NCBI GenBank assembly: GCA_029834535.1
Contig: JAQMWT010000318.1
Coordinates: forward strand, 1 to 64,000
Direction: 5' to 3'
From: Chrysophaeum taylorii
Taxonomy: Eukaryota; Sar; Pelagophyceae; Pelagomonadales; Pelagomonadaceae
DNA length: 64,000 nucleotides
Part shown: positions 41,248 through 52,181 of the stretch, one piece after another
How the letters are laid out: the number at the start of each line of letters is the position of its first letter
Numbering within the stretch: the stretch's first letter is position 1
The notes under the pieces: model-generated
What the model saw: only the letters and a program-made list of their open reading frames with translations
Told to the model about the DNA's origin: nothing
Databases searched by the model: none
Translations under genes and position numbers: made by a program

Positions 41248-41505
41248 AGGGTCGGATAAGAAAGTTCGTACGAGCCGTTAACTATGTTTCAGTTTGTACT
41301 AAGACATACTCAACGGATCGCTGAGCTATGTTCATTTGTACTCAAGCAGTATGTGCCGCCACACCGCGAGATCGTCGCGATGGAACTAGTCCCCATAGTG
41401 AAGTCGGCATCCTTTCGTCCCCTCACGCAAAAAAAGGAAAAAGCCCACGCGTTGTAGGACCCGTCGTTGCGGCGCGGGCTAGTCTCGTTTTCTTATCCGA
41501 CCCTA
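41248..41505 (-). mobile_element. hAT-like MITE, copy 2
   Basis: Reverse-oriented, nearly identical copy of 19913-20169, with the same AGGGTCGGATAAGAAA ends. It sits inside Helitron copy H4 with 8-bp flanks CTAAGAGC (41240-41247) and CTAAGAGG (41506-41513), one mismatch. The uninterrupted CTAAGAGGGG occurs in the other Helitron copies, so the empty site is known. Confidence 0.88.
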
Positions 41506-42543
41506 CTAAGAGGGGGGTGTGTGTGGGGAGCATGAAGGATGTGGGTGCGTTGTCTGTCTCCCAATTTAGGAAAAGGACCAGGTAGGCCCGCGAGCCAGGC
41601 AATGACCCTCCAAGCCGTTTTCTCGCAGACTGTTTCCACGACCCGCGGCGGCTCTTTTAGCCAGCGCGCCATTCTCACGCCCCGTCGAAACGATGTTGTC
41701 GATGCTGACAACGCGCGCATGACCGCGGCCTTTTTTTCCCGGAGACGAGGCGTCGGAGTTCTTTTCGGCCGACTAGGTTGGGTCGGAAGACGACGCCTCG
41801 CTCTTTACAGTCTTCGAGTTTTCGGGAACACCCTGACAACCAACGGCATGCTGACTTTTTTGATCGCGAGCTTAAGGTGTGTCTTCGCAACCTCGATCCG
41901 TCTCGCACGGCCACTGCAACGGTACCAGATACATGATCGATCGTGTCGTGTGTCGCCGAGGCATCTCCAACCTGTATCCCTTAAGGCCCGCCGACGCCAA
42001 ACGATCAACAAGAGGCAGGGCCAGACGCCCCGCGAGGTCGGCGTCCTCTCGCCCACAAGCCCGTCTTCTGTCACGTCCTGGAGCTCTACGTGGCTCTCTG
42101 TCGATCGGCAACCCCGAGGATATGCTCTTCTGAGTCGACGACTCCACCCTACCCCACACGTGCTGCGCAATATCGACCGATAAGCCCCCTCCCGGCGTCT
42201 ACACGCGCACTGTAGGTAGGTGAACTTACTGGGGCCAGGCGAACTTACTGGAGTTTGAGATTGGGACTAGGTGAATATAGTGACCAGGTAAACTTACTTA
42301 CTGGGACGAGGTGAGCTAACTGGGGGTTTTAGAGTAAACTCAAAGGGTAGCGGCGTTTGCGGATCAAAGCAGCTTAGATTGGCGGAGGCGACAGCGACGA
42401 GCTCGAAGGAGTGGTGTGAGTACGAGTGGGTTTGCGCCGAACTTACTGGGGTTAGAGATTTGGACTAGGTGAACTTACTAGGACCAGGTGAGCTTACTGG
42501 GGTTAGAGATTGGGACTAGGTGAACTTACTGGCCTGCACTTGT

Positions 42544-43002
42544 CGACATTTGAAGACAAACAACCTTCATGCCCCCCCCCCACACACACCCCTCCTGGGA
42601 GGGTGGGAGGTGCCGTTCCATCAACGTCCTCGTTTTTGTCGAGCTCGAAATAAGCGCCAAAATTGGTGCCTCGAAAAAGAAAACGGACGATTGAGCCAAC
42701 CGGAGATGAGATTTTTTTTGTGCGGCCATCCTTTGGCATCATCCAATAGGCCACAACAACAACTCGACGACTCGGCCTCGAGATTTCCCTGCTCGCTTTG
42801 TGGCCAGAGCAGCCCTCGTTTTCCTCGAGCTCACCGTCGCTCAGAACGGGCCGCCCCCTGTGTTGCCGTACCAGCGGCGACCGCTGTAGCCGAACAGCAA
42901 CGCTCCGTTTTTATCTTGCCGTAGATCTGCTTAAAAGGGGGCAACGTTTGAACCAGACTGGCCGACCGCGCTGGCGTCGTCCTTTGTCCAAGCGAAGTAA
43001 AG
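42544..43002. other. Intergenic; ambiguous short ORFs
   Basis: Plus-strand 42640-42924 and minus-strand 42754-42560 are both open and moderately protein-like (minus: PVGSIVRFLFRGTNFGAYFE), so no strand is chosen. C-run at 42573-42582. Confidence 0.3.
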
Positions 43003-44320
43003 TCAATTTCCTTCCCCTACCACCTCTGTCGGTACCTTCGTAAGCGGCAGTGCCTCGGCGCTCGACGGCACGCGCATCGGTCCGCTCTCGGACGTCGTCG
43101 GTCGTCCCGACAGCACGCGCAGGACTGCGAACGTACACCAATTCCGTCCGACGAAGCTTCGCGTAAACGCCACGGGAAAACTGAGATCGAGGCTGCTCTG
43201 GATGGATGCAATAAAAGAAAAGCCCTGGGATTCTCCGCGCGCGGCAAGGATCGGCGAGCTCGCGGCGGAGGCGCCCATTTTCCAATCTCGACCTTCGAGG
43301 TCGTCGCCACCGAGTTGCGCGCTGATGAGCTCCTTCCCGGCGACGCGTCCGATCTCGCTGAGGTCGAGGGCCAAGAGGAGGAACTCGTGGACACGTCCAA
43401 TCTCGCTTCGCAGGTTGCGGACGAAACGCAAGGACGGCCGCTCTCTCGCCACGATCGAGGCGATGACTTCAGAGACCTCGGACGACGCGCAACGCCAACA
43501 GACGCGTACAGAGGTGTCGCACCCACGGAGGCCAGGCACGACCTCGTCGAGCTCCAGGGCCAGCTGCTTCGCATCCCTGTTGACGTCGGCGTAGCTGCGC
43601 TGGAGCTGGCGCATCTTCGCCGGGTCGCACTTTAAAACAACAAGCTGCGCCTCGGTCCGCTCCGTCGCCGCCGCCTCGGTCCGCTCCGTCGCCGCCGCCT
43701 CGGTCACTGCTCGCTGGCGTCGGCCGCCGCCTGCGTCGCTTCAGCCACCGCCTGCAGAGCGCGCGCTTCCGCTTCCGCTTCCGCTCCGCTTATGCTCGAC
43801 CTTGAGTTATCGCTCTCGACGGGACGGGCCGCCTCCCGGGCCTCGGCTCCTAGCAGCGACAGCCGCCGCAGCCTTCTCGACCTCTACGGCCTCCATATAA
43901 CGGCACGACGCTCGGCCGCGGCGGCACGGCGTTGCTGCTGGGACGCTCTTGCTGCCTCGAGCCGTTCTAACTGCCTCCGCGCAGCTCAGGCGACTGACTG
44001 CTGCTATTGTGCTGGCTGAAGCGCAGGCGGCCGCCGGACCGAAGCGGTCGATCGAGCGCGACTGGCGACGGAATTCTCCTCGTCCGACGCCCACCTTGAT
44101 GGTGACGCCCATGACCGCGAGAGTGACCGAACTCGTTGCCGCGTCGTCGTAGTGGAGCCTCTGGACGGTAACCGCCTCGGCGTAGACTCTGACGCCAGCC
44201 GAAAGGTTGCCTATCGCCTCGACGCGATCGCCTTGCGGCCGTCTTCGAGCAAGTGCTCCGAGGCGCATATCCTTGATCACTCGGAGCACTTGCGGCCGGA
44301 AGTCGGCGTGCACAAAGTCG
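43003..44320 (-). pseudogene. Ala/Glu-rich helical protein of unknown family (frameshifted)
   Basis: Minus-strand coding character runs through several frames: KDMRLGALARRRPQGDRVEA and VTVQRLHYDDAAT (44290-44130), Ala-rich helical stretches such as LEAARASQQQRRAAAAE and EAEARALQAVAEATQAAADA (43970-43720), then 43707-43003 with QLQRSYADVNRDAKQLALEL, SEVIASIVARERPSLRFV and EIGRVHEFLLLALDLSEI. The last 234-codon frame is the most convincing. Probably one long helical protein broken by indels; no family recognised. Confidence 0.4.
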
Positions 44321-44665
44321 TTGCGGCAGCGCTTGCTTACTGCAGACGAAGAATTGAAGGGGCAGCTTGCCCTCGCGCGCGTTCCAGGTCAATCGCCTTG
44401 CCCCCGGATCCTCTCTCTCCTCCGGTAGAGTACACAGCGACGCAGCAGTAACACTCTCCTTCCGACGGAGGAGGTTGACGCGTCGGCCGGTTTCATTGAC
44501 CGAGCACACCGACTGCCTGTCTCGGGGAAGGAGCTCGGTGACCGTATCAGGCAAGATGAAAAGTCATCGCACTATTGTGCACCTCGTCGAGTTCTCGAGA
44601 ATCCCCGCCACAAACGCAACAATACAAAGATTAGTTATAACGCGCCATTATTAATTAATTAATTA

Positions 44666-45674
44666 ACAAGTGCAGGCCAGTAAGTTCGCCAGTAAGTTCA
44701 CCTGGTCCCAATCTCTAACCCCAGTAAGTTCACCTGGTCCCAGTAAGTTCACCTAGTCCCAATCTCTAACCCCAGTAAGTTCGGCGTAAGCCCACTCGTG
44801 CTCACATCCACTCACCCCACTCTCCTTCGAGCTCGTCGCTCTCACCTCCGCCAATCTAAGGTGCTTTGATCCGTACACGCCGCTAGCCCTTGCGTTCACT
44901 CTAAAAACCCCAGTAAGTTCACTTGGTCCCAGTAAGTTCACCTGGTCACTTAGTTCACCTAGTCCCAATCTCAAACCTCAGTAAGTTCACGTGGTCCCAG
45001 TAAGTTCACCTACCGTGCGCGTGTAGACGCCGGGAGGGGGCTTATCGGTATTGCGCAGCACGTGTGGGGTAGGGTGGAGTCGTCGACCCAGATGAGTATA
45101 TCTCCTCGGGGTTGCCGATCGACAGAGAGCCACGTAGAGCTGGACGTGGCAGAAGACGGGCTTGGGAAAGAGGACGCCGACCTCGCGGGGCGTCTGGCCC
45201 TGGCTCTTGGTGATCGTTTGGCGTCGGCGGGCCTTACGGGATACAGGTTGGAGGAGCCTCGGTGACAACGACACGATCGATCATGTATCTGGTACCGTTG
45301 CAGTGGCCGTGCGACGGGTCGAGGTTGAGAAGACATTAAGCTCGCGATCAAAGTCAGCATGCCGTTGGTTGTCAGGGAGTTGAAAACTCTACTGTAAAGA
45401 GCGAGGCGTCGTCTTCCGACCCAGCCTAGTCAGCCGAAAAGAACTCCGACGCCTCGTCTCCGGGAAAAAAAGGCCGCGGTCATGCGCGCGTTGTCCGCAT
45501 CGACAACATCGTTTCGACGGGGCGTGAGAATGGCGCGCTGAAAGAGCCGCCGCGGGTCGTGGAAATAGTCTGCGAGGTCGCCGTAGACGGCTTGGAGGAT
45601 CACTTTCTGGCTCTCGCGCCTACCTGATGCTTACTCTCGCGCCTATCTGATCCTTACCCTAAATCGAGGGACAA

Positions 45675-45705
<31 letters not shown>

Positions 45706-45730
45706 AACATCTGTCGATTAGTAGTTAGGA
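44666..45730 (-). mobile_element. Helitron-type repeat, copy H5 (inverted)
   Basis: Reverse complement of the H family, from ACAAGTGCAGGCCAGTAAG on the left to GATTAGTAGTTAGGA on the right. The minus-strand frame 45274-44987 retains the longest helicase piece: TITKSQGQTPREVGVLF, then KPVFCHVQLYVALCRSATP, which matches the end of Helitron/Pif1 helicases (PVFSHGQLYVALSR). An upstream frame still shows the CNGTRYMID-type box. Confidence 0.8.
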
Positions 45731-46499
45731 TTAAAGAGTGCCGAATCGAAAGTCGCCGAGGTCGAGGTCGTGATGGAAGGCGTCAACCCGAGACTGGAGC
45801 ATGTGGCTGTACGCAGCTTTGGCGGCAAGTGCGGCAAACAGCTGGTTGACCGGCCGGCTATGTTTCTCGAATCCCGCCGTTTGGCATCGACTCGGACGAA
45901 GTCGCGAACCCCTCTCGATACCCTCGGGATGGGTAGGCTCTCGTTTAAGCCGCCGAGTCCGTCCACTAAAGATCCCATCCCTTCGTCGAGCCCGCCCGGG
46001 CGCCGCCGCATCTGTGACGCCAGCTTGTCGACGATAGCTCAAAAGGCACCAAGCTGACCGTTTTCCGCATCGTCGTGCCGTAAGCGACGCCAAGAAGCCA
46101 CCAAACCCACCGCTGAGGCATGGGCCGCCCTCGCCGCCGCGCACGTCGATGTCCCAGCGCCGTCAGCGGACCCGCCGCCGGGAAAAAAGCGTTAGAAAGC
46201 CGCCACCTGATCTGGATGATGGAAGTTTGTTGCGTGCACGGCTCGGGGACCAGGGGCGACCTCGACGGAAGCTTCAATTTTTTTTTTTTTTCGAGCGAGC
46301 GGTTCGAAGATGCATTGCGACCCCGAGACGGATACCGCGACCGGCATTCGCGAGAGCAAGAGTGGTCCCTCGGCGTCTCGAAGTTCTGGATGCCGCGACT
46401 CCTGGTCAGCGCCACGTTTTTTCAGCGAAGGAGAAGCAGGACGACCGTTACGTATTACGCCGCCGCGACGGTGCTGGAGTTGTTCAACGCGACCGAGGC
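45731..46499. other. Decayed coding region, strand uncertain
   Basis: Minus strand 46010-45731 reads LVDGLGGLNESLPIPRVSRG...FVRVDAKRRDS and, in the next frame, NQLFAALAAKAAYSHMLQSR...DAFHHDLDLGDFRFGTL with a stop abutting H5. Plus strand 46150-46500 is also protein-like (LEVLDAATPGQRHVFSAKEK). The plus-strand part belongs with repeat family D. Confidence 0.35.
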
Positions 46500-46965
46500 C
46501 AAGTCACAGGACAGACCGACACACCAATGATCCAGAAAGACAATCGCGGGCCCGCGGCACGTTGGAGCAGTCCGTCCACGTTGGCGACCAGAGCTCCAGA
46601 TGGCTGCTCGAGTTTGTTTTTTTGGCAGGCAGGCAGGCAGCAACTTGAAGAAGAAGTATGACGACGTTCTTTCAGAAGATGAGGGTCGTCGTCGAAAGGT
46701 GCGTGCCAACGAACGAAGAGGACCACATCTTCGGCCGCGCTGCCACGAGTTTTGTTTGTTTGTTTGTTTGTTTGTTGTTGCGGCAATCAAAAACCTCTGC
46801 AGCGCGTCGCCGCTGGTCGATTGACAACCAAGAAGGCTAAACCGTATGATGATCGAGGTGATGGAGGACGCCTCGCTAATCTCAGCGAAAGGTGCGTTGT
46901 TTTTGAGGCGGCTCGTCGCGGTCGTAGATCCACTAGGCTACCGCGCGCCGATGCCAGGTAAGCGA
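46150..46965 (+). repeat. Repeat family D, copy 1
   Basis: 46525-46965 is matched, inverted, by 56200-56625 with few differences. In frame: MIQKDNRGPAARWSS, DGCSSLFFWQAGR, KKKYDDVLSEDEGRRRKV, LTTKKAKPYDDRGDGGRLA. A (GTTT)n run (46752-46780) breaks the frame here. Unknown protein. Confidence 0.6.
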
Positions 46966-47321
46966 CTAGGCCATTATGCCCTAAGGGTAAAATTTTTTTT
47001 TGTCGTCGACGAGCGTGCCCTCCCGAATAGGGAGGGAGGGAGGGCCCAGCTCTCGACGGTGAAGACGGGACTCGACGCAGCACTCCCACACAGCTCCCAT
47101 CGAGAGAAAGGTACGCCGTCAGCACGGGGCCGACCGACTGCAGGTGTTATGCGGACAGCGACGGCCCCTAGCGTATCGAAAAAAAAGCGAAGCCTCATAT
47201 GAGCATCGACGAGCTCAGGAGTGTCTCTCGAGGAAGCGGAGACAACGAGTGGCAGCAGCTCCAAGCTTCCGACGTGGCGTTGTTGGTAGTAGGTTCGTAG
47301 GACCCTACTGTAACTAACTAA
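46966..47321. other. Intergenic
   Basis: T-run at 46991-46999 and GGGA repeats at 47027-47043. TAACTAACTAACTAACG lies at the right end near the dynein light chain stop. No supported gene. Confidence 0.5.
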
Positions 47322-47969
47322 CTAACGTTGTGGCGTGGAGAGGATGTGTTCGAGGTTTTGCTTGAGGGAGTCGTTGATTTTTTTGTACTTGGCGACCTCG
47401 TCGGCGTGCTTTGTGGCGTCGGCGTCGACGGTGGCTCTTTCTTTCGCTTTGAGGGAATCGCATTTGGTCTTCAATTCTGCCGATCTTTGACTCAGTTCTT
47501 TATTCTCGGATTTTAACTTTTCGATTCTCGAAGTTAACTCCGCTCGTTTGTGTTGCGCCATGAGTGCCTTGCGCATTCCGAAAGCCACCGAACTCTCGTA
47601 CAACGTCTTGAACGCGGAGATCGTCAGCTTGATTTCGTCGCGGACTCGAAGCAAGAGCAATCCGCGTTCAGCGCAGGAAATTGTGGTTTGTCGAATGAGT
47701 TCGTCGAAACACTGCGCGTACAATTCCTCGCGCACCGGACACAGACCCGTCTCGCGGGCCTGGAGCTCGCGCAGTTTCCGGTCCAAAGATTCTTGAAGAT
47801 TCAACACATCGAGTCGCGTGGCAGGAGTGCTCGAAACGTACTGAACCCAACGTTCTCCTTTTTCCTGCCACTCGAGCGGCGGCAGTATCGAATTCAGGAT
47901 GTCGTCGGTCTTGGCGCCGCCAACGACGGCCGACTCATATTTGATGAGCGACTCTGCGGCCGCCGCCAT
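47322..47969 (-). CDS. DNALI1: Axonemal inner-arm dynein light chain p28 (DNALI1 family)
   Basis: 215 codons, intact, single exon. It carries the highly conserved p28 core: LNSILPPLEW, VQYVSSTPATRLDVLNLQES, LQARETGLCPVREELYAQCF, DELIRQTTISCAERGLLLLR, VRDEIKLT, and YESSVAFGMRKALMAQ. A C-terminal coiled coil spans about residues 140-210. The family protein (IDA4 in Chlamydomonas) pairs with actin on single-headed inner-arm dyneins a, c and d in the axoneme, so the organism builds motile flagella. The start is the ATG at 47969 (MAAAAESLIKYESAVVGG); the length is slightly shorter than animal DNALI1, which has a longer N-terminus. A nearby AT-rich stretch with a T-run (48019-48030) may belong to the promoter. 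Confidence 0.97.
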   Translation of the reverse strand: MAAAAESLIKYESAVVGGAKTDDILNSILPPLEWQEKGERWVQYVSSTPATRLDVLNLQESLDRKLRELQARETGLCPVREELYAQCFDELIRQTTISCAERGLLLLRVRDEIKLTISAFKTLYESSVAFGMRKALMAQHKRAELTSRIEKLKSENKELSQRSAELKTKCDSLKAKERATVDADATKHADEVAKYKKINDSLKQNLEHILSTPQR

Positions 47970-48713
47970 TTTTAATAACTAATGCAACGCCTCTAGGATA
48001 CACTATATAGGATACAATTTTTTTTTTTTTATACTAGGTGGATTCGGGACTAAGACCCGTTCTCTCTCTCTCTCTCTCTCTCTACAGAGATAATAAATAA
48101 ATAAATAAAGTTGGCCAAAATAATAAAAATTTGGCCAAATAATAAGGGCGGGATATTTGGAGGATTTTCAAATAATTCGACCTGACTAGGGTCGTTGGGT
48201 TTTTCTCGAGCGAGGGCGCTGAAAAAACTTAAGCAAATAAAACAACCGTGGCGAGGACCACGAAGGAAGCGCAGCGGCGAGCAGCGACGCTGAAGATCGA
48301 TCAAACCCGCGGCTGGGCTGGGCTGCGATGACGGGAGCTGGACCCCGAAGGTTTGTTTCGCGGCCGGAAAACACACAAACACCTCATGGCGGAGATGTGG
48401 ATCATGAGCGCCGGGCGGCAGAGCAATGCGTGCCGGAGCCCAGGATCAAGGCCTGGAACTGGTCCCCTCGCTCGTGGCTTGGCTCGAGGAGAAGGTGGAA
48501 ACGAGGAGTCCCGCGCTCTTCACACTGAGTGACTGCGTGACTCGGCCGAGTCGGAGGGCGCGGAGCAGTCAGAGGCTGCATCTGTCGACGCAGCGCGTGC
48601 GGCCGCAACTGAGGCTGTGTCCCCGAGCTGGCGCAACCCGTTTTGTGAAGCTCGCTCGCCGCCGTCGCCGTCGAAGAATCACTGGTCGAAGGATCCCTGC
48701 CGATCGCGGATGG
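47970..48713. other. Intergenic upstream of the dynein light chain
   Basis: (CT)n at 48061-48083 and AAAT repeats near 48092-48108. Plus strand 48426-48710 is open and Arg-rich without motifs. No supported gene. Confidence 0.45.
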
Positions 48714-49880
48714 TCATCGTCCAGACGCGAGACGCCCACCTTTTTTTTTGTGGTGGTTCATAACGCACGCCATCTTGGCAAAAACTTGAGGAGCGTGCAG
48801 CTTGCACTGGGAGGAGCTGGCCAAGGTCTGCAAATCGAACGATCCACCAGTGGACGATATCCTGTATGCCGCCGATCCTGATGTTCCCGAGCTCGTCAGG
48901 AACCTACACTTCCTTACCTTCTTGACTCGACCTCCGCGCCTCGTCACCTAAAAAACCTCCTCCGCCCCCTGGCGGCCGGCCCGCCCCTGGCCTCCTCCGA
49001 TATGGAGAGTGCTATCGTTATACTTAACGCTGCCGAGGGCACCAAAAAAAAGAAGCCCCTCCCCTCCCCTCCCCTCCTCTTGGAGGAAAGGAAGGAGAGA
49101 GCGCCTCAAGCATAGTACCACGGAGTGGGACTTGACGAGGTGGGACTGGACCTTTCGCCGCGCGATTCGACGACGACGACGACGACGACGACGACGCTTT
49201 ACCGCAGGCAAACGCAGCAACCGTCGATGGCACCCACCACGCTTCGAAGAAGGACCGCGCGGCGTGACTTGCGAGCCCAGCCCGCCTCCAGTTTTTTTCT
49301 CGAGTTCCGTCTCGTCGTCGTCCAGCGGGAAAAGCAGTCTATAGGGACCGTGGTGGTGTTGATGGCGTCAACGCGTCACCAAAAAAATCGATCGATCGAT
49401 CGATAAAACTCCGCCGGAGACACCCCCCCAAAGTTAGAGCAGATGTCGAGAGGTAGCTCCCCCCAGCAAGGTATGCTGATCGCAAGTCGGACCTCGGCGC
49501 ATACATCGGACCCGGAAGAAGAACACAGGGCTCTCTCGATGTCTCGCGTCTTCTGTATCTCCCTCCGCACCAACTCCAGCAACTCGTTGTTGTTGAAGTA
49601 CCTCCATGCGATACATTCGCCGATATTTTATTTTCGTGGACCCTCTTCCGTCCGCACGCGATGATACCACTCTTTACTACGCGACGCACGAAGCTTGGAC
49701 GGCCCAAAGCGGTTCGTTCTCGCGGTCAAACGCACCAAATGCGGTGATCGCCGCGATTCGACGACGACGACGCTTTAACGCTTCGGTGATGCCGGCCAGG
49801 CGGCCCTCGTCGTCGCTGTCCGATTCGGAGTAGTCGCTCGTATCGTCGTTCAGTATGTTGTGACCCACCCACACTCGGGG
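48714..49880 (-). pseudogene. PIF/Harbinger-type transposase remnant
   Basis: Reading right to left in changing frames: an acidic start (DDTSDYSESDSDDEGRLAGI), a basic helix, then LELVRREIQKTRDIERAL. Next comes the DNA-binding/HTH region with LAGGSYL (one frame) and CSNFGGVSPAEFYRSIDRFF (next frame), then VDAINTT. The first catalytic Asp sits in VVGAIDGC (about 49215-49240). SVKYNDSTL (about 49005-49030) resembles the second-Asp box [PG]S.(N/H)DS. The segment 48947-48714 contains SAAYRISSTGG, which may be the third block. The order R.LAGGSY - VS...FYR - DAIN - GAIDGC is that of Harbinger transposases. At least three frame changes. Confidence 0.65.
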
Positions 49881-50599
49881 AATTAATTAATTAATTAATT
49901 AATTAATTAACTCTGAACTTTATTAACTGTAGAGAACGGGTCGAAGCCGTCGCCGTCGTGCCAGGTGGTGTGGTCCGCGGTCCTCCGCGCGGTTGCGAAG
50001 GTTGAGGTGCAAGTGAGGAGCGCCGCCTTGCCGTGGGCTTCGTCGAGAACGACATCAGTGCCCAGAATGGGAACCCGAACGAGGGGTTGCCAAAAAGTAT
50101 TGGGGCACGCGTCTCTGCCCAGCAGTGGTTAGGAATTTTATGAACGTTGTCGAGAAACGATCCCACGAGGACTAAGGAGGACGCCGCTACTCGAACAAAG
50201 CATCGGTAATGGTAAGTCGCTGGAGTGCAGCGGTGGTGCTTCGCGGTGGGAGGTGGTTAGAGCACGCTGGAGCTGGGGTACCGAGCGAACGAGGACGCCC
50301 GCGGAGACGAACTCGAACTCACTCGTGGGTAGCAAGAGGACCGTCGACGAATGTTTGGGGGGGTCGCCGGAAGGAACCAGCGCAACCGTCGTGGGGGAAC
50401 CAGCGTGGTACGGAGATCGGCGCGATGTCCGTCCGTCCGTCCGTCCGTCCCGCGCAGTCTCGAGTGTTCGCGGCAACCGCCGTGCCAACGACGGTACAAC
50501 TCGTTTCCTGCGCGAAAATAAAGAGGTGGCACCAAATAGGCGGGGGAGGTAGCCAGGGACCTCGACGACACCCGCAGGATCGCGCGAAGGTCGACGAGG

Positions 50600-51517
50600 A
50601 GACGTGGATGGGCCTTAGCCGCGCCAACAAAGGCGGCGGCGCCGAAGAGGAGCGAATGCCGCCACCCCCATCATTTTTTCGAGCAGGAAGGACGATGTCG
50701 TCAAAAACCCCTGACGCGGAACAGACAGCGCCAAATGCTGTGGCGACGAAGTTGAGGTAGGTAGCAGTCGGCTGCTGCGCGAGCATACGGCGGGCGATGC
50801 AGTCGCGATCCAAAGTAAGTACATGCAGTGGAGAGAGACGATCTGGAGCTTGGTGCGAAGAATGGTGGTTCGTGTAGCAATCAATCGTCGCCAGGTAGCG
50901 TCGATCGACATAGGCACCCCCGTCGGCGTGTCCGTCGCTGGGTCGTAGTCGTCGTAAAGCGGATTATTCCCAACAAGAGTAGTGCGGGTGCCGTCGTCCG
51001 GCGCGACTTGGACGTGGTGTTGGACGTCGGGGTGATCAAGAAGGCCCGTGCCAAGTGCCGGAGGACAGAAAGGTACGCACTTGTCGAGCCTGCGCTCCTG
51101 TCCGCTAGCTTGGATTTTTGTCGCGCGTCTCGAACAACGTCGCGATATAGGGAAAATGAAATGACGCCGTCGTCCATGCCAAATCGTGCGTAGGCGCCAG
51201 ACGAGCGGCGTCGAGGGCATGTGCCAGGCAATACGCTGGTGGGGTCGCCTTCCTTCTTGCTGGCAGCCTTCTTGAGCTCGTTGAATTTGTTGCTCGCTGA
51301 TGACCTGGTCGGGGTACTGCTCCGCGCGGGGGGACGCCCTTAAACCCCGACGGCAACAAGTGTTGATCTTGTATAGTGCCTCGGAGGAGTGGAGGCTACG
51401 CACAAGGTCCAGTGGCACCAGAACGGCGGACGGACGGTGCCCACGACGAGGTCGAACGTCAGAGGCGGGGTGTTTGATCTCGCGCCTCGCGAACGAGCCG
51501 CGAGCTTGTTGTCGAGG

Positions 51518-51563
<46 letters not shown>

Positions 51564-51650
51564 AAGAGTGGCCAGAACGAGGTTACCAATCTTTGCAAAG
51601 ACGTTCATGGCGGCGGCGGCGGCGTGGCTGACTAAGGCCCGTTGCACCGC
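50600..51650 (-). pseudogene. Hypothetical protein remnant interrupted by a (CT)n run
   Basis: A candidate start near 51625 (MNVFAKIGNLVLATL, signal-like) runs into Arg-Glu dipeptides encoded by the CT repeat. Further segments (DAARLAPTHDLAWTTASF, DGVISFSLYRD, DPATDTPTGVPMSID, TYLNFVATAFGAVCSASGVF) follow in three frames. Unknown; the call rests on protein-like composition only. Confidence 0.3.
51519..51561. repeat. (CT)n microsatellite
   Basis: About 21 CT units. Confidence 0.95.
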
Positions 51651-52094
51651 GTATTCATTGAAGTCGAAGGGATACTATTGAGTTTGGATCATCCCATCGC
51701 GCTTCGATCTTGGATTTTTTTTTTCGACGACGGCTAGGGCACTTTACTGTTGGCGCTATTCCACGAGGTCCATAATTGGCGAGCGATTTGAGCAGATTAT
51801 CGAGGAAAGAACCCCGCGCGAGACACCACCCACCACCAAGGTTGGTTGCCTGATGCCGTACGAAAGCAGCAATCGGACGACCTTTTTCGCTCGCAATACA
51901 CAAACGCGCCCACTGTTTAGCAAAAGTTCCGCCGCCCTGCTTGGCACGCCATAAAAAGGAAACCACAACGGTTGATATCATGCTCGAGAAGCAGGCGCGC
52001 GACAGAAACGGAGTTCCTCGCGACGGAGAGTGGATGGAAGTAAGTGCTGGGTTGATTTTCGCGCCGAGACTCAGCGAAGGCCACCAGAGCTGGG

Positions 52095-52138
52095 TCTAAG
52101 CGCCCCAAGGCATGGAAGGAGCTTGGGCAGGCCCCTAT

Positions 52139-52181
<43 letters not shown>

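Larger units (their letters stand above)
40583..42543 (+). mobile_element. Helitron-type repeat, copy H4, with nested insertions
   Basis: Starts TCCTAACTACTAATCGACAG and ends GGCCTGCACTTGT. Its 5' part has been enlarged by a palindromic insert (40617-40797), tandem copies of a GTCTGTCTGTC-TTTAAATGTCGACTGCTAAGAGG unit (40800-41250) and a MITE (41248-41505). The helicase remnant at 41600-42140 shows FSQRAILTPRRNDVVDADNA, FPGDEASEFFSAD, the RNLDPSRTA.../GTRYMIDRVV box and INKRQGQTPREVGV in three frames. Confidence 0.78.
49881..52094. other. Decayed coding DNA and simple repeats
   Basis: AATT run (49884-49911), CCGT run (50427-50450) and (CT)n (51519-51561). Minus strand 51650-50600 has protein-like pieces in changing frames: AAAAAMNVFAKIGNLVLATL before the CT run, LAHALDAARLAPTHDLAWTT, FGMDDGVISFSLYRDVVRDA, YDDYDPATDTPTGVPMSIDA, TATYLNFVATAFGAVCSASG. 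These could be one broken gene, but no family was recognised. 51700-52094 shows nothing definite. Confidence 0.35.

Noticed and set aside
40580-41250. Possible CRISPR-like array (regular repeats in H4)
   Set aside because: Units are tandem, vary in length, lack unique spacers, and the genome is eukaryotic.
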